In this document: positions 7,893 to 13,272 of the stretch, one piece after another
How the letters are laid out: each line of letters begins with the position of its first letter
Position numbering within the stretch: position 1 is the stretch's first letter
NCBI GenBank assembly: GCA_022447885.1
Contig: JAKUTA010000012.1
Coordinates: 1-13,272 of the forward strand
DNA length: 13,272 nt
Direction: 5' to 3'
Origin: Candidatus Poseidoniales archaeon
GTDB lineage: Archaea > Thermoplasmatota > Poseidoniia > Poseidoniales > Thalassarchaeaceae
Notes under the pieces: generated by a model
What the model saw: only the letters and a program-made list of their open reading frames with translations
Database searches by the model: none
What the model was told of the DNA's origin: nothing
Made by a program: the position numbers and the translations under genes

Positions 7893-7902
7893 AGGAGGCG
7901 AC
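7893..7902 (+). promoter_or_regulatory. Ribosome binding site supporting a TTG start
   Basis: AGGAGG (7893-7898) lies 4 bases before TTG 7903. A GTG at 7882 is in frame but stands only 6 bases after the putative -10 and has no ribosome binding site before it. TTG 7903 also gives the usual family beginning, M-R-I-E-L-T-V-N. Confidence 0.55.
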
Positions 7903-8370
7903 TTGCGTATCGAACTCACCGTTAACGAGCGCAAGGTCATGCTTGACGTCCCGCCGAGCGAAACGCTCCTCACCAGTCTGCGCGAACGACTCCACCTCAC
8001 AGGAGCAAAGGAGGCCTGTGTCGAAGGTGAATGTGGAGCCTGCACGGTCCTCCTCAACGGCCGGCCTGTCGACTCGTGCATCTACCCAACCGCCGCTAGT
8101 TCCGAAACTCAAATCACCACCGTGGAGGGACTCCGCGGTACTGATGGGAAGCTCTCACCGCTTCAGCAGGCCTTCGTCGACCACTTCGCCGTTCAGTGCG
8201 GGTTCTGCACACCTGGCTTGTTGATGACGCTCAGCGCCCTCCTAGCCAACAATCCCGACCCCAATCGGGCGGAGATCCAGCAGGCCATCGTCGGGAATCT
8301 CTGCCGGTGCACAGGATATGTGCAAGTTGTGGAAGCTGTTGAAGCAGTCGTTCGAGAGGCTCAGAGATGA
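7903..8370 (+). CDS. [2Fe-2S] subunit of a molybdenum hydroxylase (CoxS/XdhC type)
   Basis: This 155-residue protein (from TTG 7903) carries both iron-sulfur clusters of xanthine dehydrogenase-family enzymes. The plant-ferredoxin-type cluster is bound by C39, C44, C47 and C59 in ACVEGECGACTV and SCIYP. The second, helical-domain cluster is bound by C99 and C102 in QCGFCTPG and C134 and C136 in LCRCTGY. It passes electrons from the molybdenum site to a FAD subunit or another acceptor. Length and all eight cysteines match functional family members. The stop overlaps the start of the molybdopterin subunit (ATGA at 8367), giving coupled equimolar translation. A longer version from GTG 7882 (162 residues) is less likely. 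Confidence 0.93.
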   Translation: MRIELTVNERKVMLDVPPSETLLTSLRERLHLTGAKEACVEGECGACTVLLNGRPVDSCIYPTAASSETQITTVEGLRGTDGKLSPLQQAFVDHFAVQCGFCTPGLLMTLSALLANNPDPNRAEIQQAIVGNLCRCTGYVQVVEAVEAVVREAQR

Positions 8371-10646
8371 CGACAGAGATAGGACAGTCCTCAGTTCGCA
8401 GCGATGCCGTCACCAAGACCACTGGTTCCGCCATGTTCGGCACCGACATCGCCCTACCTGGGATGCTCCACGGCCGACTACTCCGATCACCGGTCCCTGC
8501 GGGCCGCATCGTGAAACTTGATCTCTCGCAAGTTGTGGCGGCACCAGGAGTCCACGGTGTTTCAACAGCCGCTGACGTCCCAGACAGACGGTCGGGACTC
8601 GTCCTGCTGGACGCACCCCTCTTCGCCAGCGATTTCGTGCGATACGAAGGTGAGCCGATCGCCGCCGTTGTTGCCGAGACTAGAGAGCTTGCAAATCAGG
8701 CCCTGGAGTTTGCCGTCCTTGAGATCGAAGAGATCCCAAGTGTTACGGATATCGAGGCGGCGCTCGCTCCTGATGCACCACTTGTTCATCCGGACTGGGA
8801 ATCGTTTGACACTTCTCCGGGAATGACCTGGCCCAGGTCGGGAAATGTTGTCGCAGAGAGTTTTGCCGATCCAGAAGGTGTCGAAGAGGCATTCGAGAAG
8901 GCCGCGTATGTAGTCGAGGATCGGTTTGAGACGGGACGCCAGTACCAGGCCTACATGGAGCCGAGAATGGCTATCGCCGAGTTTGACGGTCAACGATTCA
9001 CCATCCACGTTGCCCATCAGTTCCCCTACAACGTCCGGGACCGGGTAGCAGGGGCCCTCGACCTCAGCCCTTCCCAGATCCGGGTGATCGGCCACCACAT
9101 CGGTGGAGGTTTCGGGGCCAAACTCGACACCGGGCTCGAACCATACGCAGCTCTGCTCGCCCGACAGGTGGGTCGGCCAGTAAGGCTGGCCAACGATCGT
9201 CCGGAAGACCTCCTGACCTGTCAATGCCGAGAAAACGCGGTGATCAGGATTCGGACTGCCGTGAGCGAAGACGGTGCCCTGTTGGCGCGCGATGTGGAAG
9301 TACTGATGGACAGCGGCGCCCACGCGACCGACATCCCCTTCCTAACAAGCATTCCAATGCACGTATTCGGCTCCCTCTACCGGATTGGCCCAGTACGAAT
9401 CAAGACTCGGGCCATCTACACCAACACGGCTCCGACCGGTGCCTTCAGGGGAGTAAACGGCACCCACCTCTACTTCGCGCTGGAACGTCACATGGACCAC
9501 ATCGCCAATGAGTTGGGTTTAGACCGCCTCAAATACCGACGATCGAGCCTCCAGTCTGACGGAGCACAGTTGCCCACCGGACAGGTGCTGGATGACGCGG
9601 GGATACTTTCCGAGGCATTCGATGCCATCGAACGGAAAGCACCCTGGGCGGAGTTGGGCATAGGCCCGAACCGTGGAGTAGGAGTCGCAGCCTGTATGTG
9701 GTTAACCAATCCGATGCCGGGTTCCGTCACGCTCAAATTGAATAGCGACGGAACCCTGGGCGTCCTGACTGCCGCGACCGAAAACGGATCCGGAGCAATT
9801 GCTACTGGTGTCCGGCAGATTGCTGCCGAGGAATTCGGTCTTTCCGCCGAGCAGGTCATCGTGACGATGCCAGATACCGACGCGGCAGCTTTCGATGCCG
9901 GTTCACAGGGAAGCCGCACCACTCACATCGTCGGTCGGGCGGTCCACGAGGCTGCCGTTCAGGTCCGGGCCCGCATCTTCGAAACCGCTGCCAGTCTTCT
10001 CGAAGCCGCTGTAGAGGACCTGGAGTTGGCTGACGGGGCGGTCGTAGTGGTTGGCACCCCAACGACGCGAATCCCCTTAGCCGACATTGCCGCAGCCGCT
10101 CAGGCCGCTGGCGGCCCTATTAGTGGGAGCGGCTCATACACGACCCCCATGCCTTCAGTGAACCCGACCTGTGCATCCGGGTTGCTCTTCCCTGCATTTC
10201 CGACGCCCACCTACCATGTCCATGTTGCGGAGGTCGAGGTTGACCCGGTTACCGGTGGAATTCGGGTACTCCGCTACTTGGTGGCCCAAGAGGTCGGCCG
10301 GGCGATCAACCCACAGGCAATACGCGGCCAGATCCAAGGCGGCGTCGCACAAGGCCTGGGATACGCCCTATGGGAGAACCTTTGGATCGATGAGGGTCGG
10401 TACATGCAGCGAACCTTCGAGGCATACGGCTTACCGCTGGCGACCGACATTCCAGAGATTGAGATCGTCTTGCTTGAACATCCCGATCCTGCTGGGCCCT
10501 ATGGGGCAAAAGGAGTTGCTGAACCGCCCATCATTCCAGTTGCCGCCGCCATCGGGAATGCCGTAGCAGACGCGATCGGTATCTCGATCAATGCGGTTCC
10601 GATCACCCCTGAACGAGTCCTAGAGGCCCTCGTCGACCTGCGATGA
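8367..10646 (+). CDS. Molybdopterin-binding subunit, xanthine dehydrogenase family
   Basis: A 759-residue catalytic subunit. The N-terminal a/b hammerhead domain (about residues 1-130; KTTGSAMFGTDIALPGMLHG) is followed by molybdopterin domains with GHHIGGGFGAK at 242-252 and the active-site loop TGAFRGVNG, whose R361 aligns with the substrate-binding Arg of xanthine dehydrogenase. The C-terminal AKGVAEPP provides the catalytic Glu, E719. The residue after R361 is Gly, not the Cys of AYRCSFR, so it is not a form-I CO dehydrogenase. The enzyme should hydroxylate a ring carbon of an N-heterocycle or an aldehyde with water as oxygen source. It has no Tat signal, so it is cytosolic. GAGAGG (8354-8359) is its ribosome binding site. 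No FAD subunit is encoded beside it. Substrate unknown. Confidence 0.93.
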   Translation: MTTEIGQSSVRSDAVTKTTGSAMFGTDIALPGMLHGRLLRSPVPAGRIVKLDLSQVVAAPGVHGVSTAADVPDRRSGLVLLDAPLFASDFVRYEGEPIAAVVAETRELANQALEFAVLEIEEIPSVTDIEAALAPDAPLVHPDWESFDTSPGMTWPRSGNVVAESFADPEGVEEAFEKAAYVVEDRFETGRQYQAYMEPRMAIAEFDGQRFTIHVAHQFPYNVRDRVAGALDLSPSQIRVIGHHIGGGFGAKLDTGLEPYAALLARQVGRPVRLANDRPEDLLTCQCRENAVIRIRTAVSEDGALLARDVEVLMDSGAHATDIPFLTSIPMHVFGSLYRIGPVRIKTRAIYTNTAPTGAFRGVNGTHLYFALERHMDHIANELGLDRLKYRRSSLQSDGAQLPTGQVLDDAGILSEAFDAIERKAPWAELGIGPNRGVGVAACMWLTNPMPGSVTLKLNSDGTLGVLTAATENGSGAIATGVRQIAAEEFGLSAEQVIVTMPDTDAAAFDAGSQGSRTTHIVGRAVHEAAVQVRARIFETAASLLEAAVEDLELADGAVVVVGTPTTRIPLADIAAAAQAAGGPISGSGSYTTPMPSVNPTCASGLLFPAFPTPTYHVHVAEVEVDPVTGGIRVLRYLVAQEVGRAINPQAIRGQIQGGVAQGLGYALWENLWIDEGRYMQRTFEAYGLPLATDIPEIEIVLLEHPDPAGPYGAKGVAEPPIIPVAAAIGNAVADAIGISINAVPITPERVLEALVDLR

Positions 10647-12199
10647 CAGGGCGCCTTCGAGTCGGGGTCGACGTCGGCGGTACCAATACGGATGCCGTGG
10701 TGATGGCCGGACGCTCCGTGGCAGCATCGGTGAAGGTACCAACAACGAGCGATGTGACAGGGGGGATTCTCTCAGCCCTTACGGCACTTTTCTCAGGCAG
10801 TGACCTTGCGACCGCTGACGTTGCTGCGGTGATGATCGGGACCACGCACTTCACCAACGCGATAGTCGAAGCCGACGGTCTCGCTGCGACCGCAGTCATC
10901 CGACTCGGACTCCCCGCAACAGCCTCCCTTCCTCCACTAGTCGATTGGCCAGAACGGCTAATCCGGGCCATTGGGGGCCACACCTACATGTGCCGTGGAG
11001 GCCACGAGTACGACGGCCGGGAGATCGCTCCGCTAGACCGTGAGAACTTGATTCGGATTGTCGAATCAGCGGCTCGGACGGGTATTCGATCCTTTGCCAT
11101 CAGTTCCGTGTTTTCGCCGGTCAACCCAGACTTTGAACAAGAAGCCGCTTTAATCATCGAAGAGATTGTCGACGATGCCTCCGTGAGCCTCTCCAGCGAG
11201 ATCGGAAGGATCGGCCTGTTGGAGAGGGAAAACGCAACGGCTCTGAACGCATGCCTCATAGATCTGGCCAGCCGGATTGTGGACGCCTTTGAGGATGCAG
11301 TGGCCGGGTTTGGGGTCAACGCACCGCTGTACGTCAGTCAGAACGATGGCACGCTTATGAGTGCCGACTACGCGAGACGGTATCCGGTCGCCACCTTTGC
11401 CTCTGGTCCGACAAACTCAATGCGGGGTGCAGCATTTCTCAGCGGACTGACGGACTGCGCTGTGGTCGACGTTGGCGGTACGACGTCCGATGTTGGCGTG
11501 TTGGTTAGTGGGTTTCCCAGAGAGGCATCCTCAACGGTCGACATCTGTGGTGTACGTACCAACTTTCGCATGCCCGACCTCATCGCCATCGGTCTGGGCG
11601 GTGGAAGTCTTGTCCGCGATTTGGACCAGCTAACTGTCGGGCCGGACAGTGTCGGATTCAAGTTGCCCATGCGCTCACTGGTCTTCGGCGGTGACACCTT
11701 GACTGCTACCGACGTCGCCGTAGCCGCCGGGCGAACCAATATCGGTGACCATGGTCTGGTAGAACACCTTGATCCAGCGTTTGTCTCAAAAGCAATGGCA
11801 GTCATGCAGAAGTCTCTAGTCGAAGCGGTCGATCGCCTAAAGATTCGGCCTGGCGCGGTGCCCCTCGTTGCTGTAGGCGGAGGAAGTTTTCTCGTTGACC
11901 CTGACCTTCCAGGTACCAGCCAGGTGATCGTGCCCGAGCATGGTCCCGTAGCAAACGCAATCGGAGCGGCGATTGCCCAGGTTGGCGGTGAAGTAGACCG
12001 CGTTTTCTCCCTCCAAGAAACCAACCGGGAGACTGTCCTGGACCTGGCCCGCCAAGAGGCGGTTGACCGAGCCATCAGTGCTGGAGCTGCAGCCGACCGA
12101 GTAGAGATTGTCGAGTTGGAAGAGGTGCCGCTCTCCTACCTCCCCAGCAACGCTGTTCGGGTCAGAGTCAAGGCAGTCGGCGATCTGGATTTCGCTTGA
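10643..12199 (+). CDS. Hydantoinase/oxoprolinase A-type protein, second copy
   Basis: A complete 518-residue HyuA/OplaH-family protein with the ASKHA ATP-binding motifs DVGGTNTD (10-17), QNDGTL (233-238), DVGGTTSD (276-283) and VAVGGGS (409-415), plus GTTHFTNAI, LLERENA, SGPTNSMRGAAFL and FRMPD. It is co-linear with the protein at the left edge over the whole length and, by eye, close to half identical, with the same ending (V-E-I-V-E-L-E-E-V-P). It starts in an ATGA overlap with the molybdopterin subunit and runs into the SDR gene, so it belongs to the molybdenum hydroxylase operon. A likely role is ATP-dependent opening of a cyclic amide formed by the hydroxylase or by DUF917. No B subunit is present, and the preference of each copy cannot be read from sequence. 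Confidence 0.93.
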   Translation: MTGRLRVGVDVGGTNTDAVVMAGRSVAASVKVPTTSDVTGGILSALTALFSGSDLATADVAAVMIGTTHFTNAIVEADGLAATAVIRLGLPATASLPPLVDWPERLIRAIGGHTYMCRGGHEYDGREIAPLDRENLIRIVESAARTGIRSFAISSVFSPVNPDFEQEAALIIEEIVDDASVSLSSEIGRIGLLERENATALNACLIDLASRIVDAFEDAVAGFGVNAPLYVSQNDGTLMSADYARRYPVATFASGPTNSMRGAAFLSGLTDCAVVDVGGTTSDVGVLVSGFPREASSTVDICGVRTNFRMPDLIAIGLGGGSLVRDLDQLTVGPDSVGFKLPMRSLVFGGDTLTATDVAVAAGRTNIGDHGLVEHLDPAFVSKAMAVMQKSLVEAVDRLKIRPGAVPLVAVGGGSFLVDPDLPGTSQVIVPEHGPVANAIGAAIAQVGGEVDRVFSLQETNRETVLDLARQEAVDRAISAGAAADRVEIVELEEVPLSYLPSNAVRVRVKAVGDLDFA

Positions 12200-12201
12200 A
12201 C

Positions 12202-12966
12202 GTGGACCACCGAATTTCACTTGACGGGCACACGGCCCTGGTAACGAGTTCCTCCCGGAACCTTGGAGCGGAAATAGTCCGGGTCCTTGCTCGAGCTGGA
12301 GCAAACGTTGTGGTGACCTACTTCCAGTCTCGGTCACACGCCGACGACCTGATTCGCAAGATCTCCCGACCGGCCGGGACCCATGTAGCAGTTCCCGGCG
12401 ATACCCGCACTGCGAACTCAACACGTGCCATGGTGGGTGCCGCCATTGACTCGGCTCCAGGGCCCATCGACATTCTGATCAATAACTCGGGGCCGTTCTC
12501 GATGACTCCGTTTGCTGATCTACCGGACGAGGAATGGGACCGCGTTTGGAACGGCAATGTCACCGCGGCCTTTATCGCGACCCAACTCCTCGCACCCGGC
12601 ATGCGTTCGGGCGGATGGGGTCGGATCATCAACGTGTCAGCTGGCTCCGCCTATATGAGGAACCATTCCATCTACACCCTCGCCAAGGCCGCGATGATCA
12701 CGCTGACCGAGTCCATGGCGGTGGAGTTGGCGCCCGAGATCACAGTCAATTGTGTAGCACCAGGCCAGATAGCCGAATCCGCAGACGACATTGCCGAGTT
12801 TGACGCCTCATTTGTCCAACGGGCCATCGCTCGCACGCCAATCGGACGCCTGGCGACAAGGAATGAGGTAGCCGAGGTCATTCTGAGCTTGTGTGGCCAG
12901 CGATTTGACATGGTGACTGGGGCGACCATCCCAATCGACGGCGGCTGGCGTATCAACCGGTTCTGA
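12202..12966 (+). CDS. SDR family NAD(P)-dependent oxidoreductase
   Basis: A 254-residue classical short-chain dehydrogenase/reductase. From GTG 12202 the cofactor loop is TSSSRNLG at 15-22, NNSG at 94-97, the candidate catalytic Ser S146 in INVSAGS, and Y158-x3-K162 in IYTLAKAA; the C-terminal GATIPIDGGW is typical. The cofactor loop departs from TGxxxGIG: the first two glycines are Ser and Asn and only the last is kept. The Tyr and Lys are intact, so it is probably active as an alcohol dehydrogenase or ketoreductase. GTG 12202 begins 2 bases after the HyuA stop; a TTG at 12196 in a TTGA overlap would add two residues. It ends the second gene run and may oxidise a hydroxylated intermediate. 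Confidence 0.9.
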   Translation: MDHRISLDGHTALVTSSSRNLGAEIVRVLARAGANVVVTYFQSRSHADDLIRKISRPAGTHVAVPGDTRTANSTRAMVGAAIDSAPGPIDILINNSGPFSMTPFADLPDEEWDRVWNGNVTAAFIATQLLAPGMRSGGWGRIINVSAGSAYMRNHSIYTLAKAAMITLTESMAVELAPEITVNCVAPGQIAESADDIAEFDASFVQRAIARTPIGRLATRNEVAEVILSLCGQRFDMVTGATIPIDGGWRINRF

Positions 12967-12985
12967 GTAGTCAAACAGAGGACGA

Positions 12986-13003
12986 CCGCCTTCACCTAGG
13001 CGG
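12986..13003. terminator. Possible hairpin after the SDR gene
   Basis: CCGCCT-TCACCT-AGGCGG forms a perfect 6-bp GC-rich stem with a 6-base loop, 19 bases after the SDR stop. No T run follows, so it may be a weak terminator or an RNA-stabilising end. Confidence 0.4.
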
Positions 13004-13006
13004 GAG

Positions 13007-13036
13007 TTGCCCACACGTGTGAGTCCGGTTTATAGT
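13007..13036 (+). promoter_or_regulatory. Candidate sigma70-type promoter for the lipoprotein gene
   Basis: TTGCCC (13007-13012) and TATAGT (13031-13036) are separated by 18 bases, matching 4 of 6 and 5 of 6 consensus positions. Transcription from here would give a leader of about 70 bases before ATG 13112. A second AT-rich box, TATAAA (13045-13050), has no matching -35. Confidence 0.5.
13012..13021. promoter_or_regulatory. Palindrome CACACGTGTG in the promoter spacer (possible operator)
   Basis: A perfect 10-bp palindrome lies between the candidate -35 and -10, where a bound regulator would block RNA polymerase. The match does not extend outward, and no regulator gene is in the window. Confidence 0.4.
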
Positions 13037-13111
13037 CTGCTTTTTATAAAGAATGAAAGAATGAGTGTGTCCATTAGTCGCAGACCGTAAATCCAAGTAC
13101 AGGGGGTAGTA

Positions 13112-13272
13112 ATGAGTTCTCGTCAATCTTTGTTTCGTGTCGCCCGCGTAATCGGCGCTTCGCTGGCACTACTTCTAGTTGCCGTATCGTGCGGTACCGA
13201 CGAAGAGGAAGGTGTTACAGCCCCTGCGACCACTGCAGCCCCTGCTGCAGCCCCTGCGACCACTGCAGCCCC
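13112..13272 (+). CDS. Secreted lipoprotein, N-terminal part (runs off window)
   Basis: ATG 13112 follows GGGGGT (13102-13107) at a normal ribosome binding site distance. The first 26 residues form a lipoprotein signal peptide: MSSRQSLFRVARVIG with several Arg, a hydrophobic ASLALLLVAVS core, then C27 in a VAVSC lipobox for lipid attachment. The mature protein starts CGTDEEEG and enters an Ala/Pro/Thr linker that continues to the window edge. Many actinobacterial solute-binding lipoproteins of ABC transporters begin this way, and that would fit uptake of the compound degraded by the neighbouring genes, but no ligand-binding domain is visible, so the function stays open. Confidence 0.75.
   Translation, partial: MSSRQSLFRVARVIGASLALLLVAVSCGTDEEEGVTAPATTAAPAAAPATTAA
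13218..13272 (+). repeat. 30-base tandem repeat in the lipoprotein linker
   Basis: Bases 13218-13242 recur exactly at 13248-13272, a 30-base period coding for repeated A-P-A-T-T-A-A-P-type residues. Only two copies are visible because the window ends here. The length is a multiple of three, so copy-number change would lengthen or shorten the linker in frame. Confidence 0.85.

Noticed and set aside
8562..9323. Long minus-strand reading frame (253 codons) inside the molybdopterin gene
   Set aside because: It lies opposite a well-conserved enzyme, has no recognisable motif, and is the kind of antisense opening expected in GC-rich genes.
8367..10646. Aerobic CO dehydrogenase large subunit
   Set aside because: The diagnostic AYRCSFR loop is absent; the sequence is AFRGVNG.
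11368..12075. Long minus-strand reading frame (235 codons) inside the second HyuA gene
   Set aside because: It is Ser/Thr/Arg/Pro-rich shadow sequence opposite conserved motifs.
13218..13272. CRISPR-like direct repeats
   Set aside because: The repeats are back to back with no unique spacers and lie in frame in a lipoprotein linker.

Overview
The window is a dense, GC-rich stretch of bacterial catabolic genes. Short overlaps (ATGA, TGATG), occasional GTG/TTG starts, two luciferase-like (LLM) proteins of the F420/FMN type, and a secreted lipoprotein with a Thr/Ala/Pro-rich linker suggest a high-GC actinobacterium, possibly of the Acidimicrobiia. That placement is inference. No rRNA, tRNA, CRISPR array, insertion sequence or prophage gene was seen.

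Layout: (1) A plus-strand run from the left edge to about 6750 encodes a hydantoinase/oxoprolinase A-type ATPase-fold protein (5' end cut by the window), an LLM oxidoreductase broken by a one-base frameshift, a small REDY/EthD-like protein, an intact LLM oxidoreductase, an M24 (aminopeptidase P-like) metallohydrolase, a threonine-synthase-like PLP enzyme with a zinc-ribbon start, and a SnoaL/NTF2-like protein. From the REDY-like gene to the SnoaL-like gene, coding regions overlap or nearly touch. (2) One minus-strand gene, a DUF917 protein (6757-7827), converges on that run. (3) A short AT-rich divergent promoter region (7828-7902) separates DUF917 from a second plus-strand run: a [2Fe-2S] subunit and a molybdopterin subunit of a xanthine-dehydrogenase-family hydroxylase, a second hydantoinase/oxoprolinase A-type protein, and an SDR dehydrogenase, again with overlapping or abutting ends. 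(4) The right edge holds a new promoter region and the first 53 codons of a lipoprotein, perhaps a solute-binding protein, running off the window.

Taken together, the genes look like a peripheral pathway for a nitrogen- or sulfur-containing heterocycle. A molybdenum hydroxylase could oxidise a ring carbon, LLM oxidoreductases and an SDR could carry out further redox steps, DUF917 and hydantoinase A-type proteins could act on a hydantoin- or thiohydantoin-like ring, and an M24 hydrolase and a PLP enzyme could process the amide or amino-acid product. The substrate is not identifiable from the sequence. Notable points are two paralogous hydantoinase A-type genes with no B subunit, a molybdenum hydroxylase with no FAD subunit beside it, and a likely frameshift at a G run in the first LLM gene.
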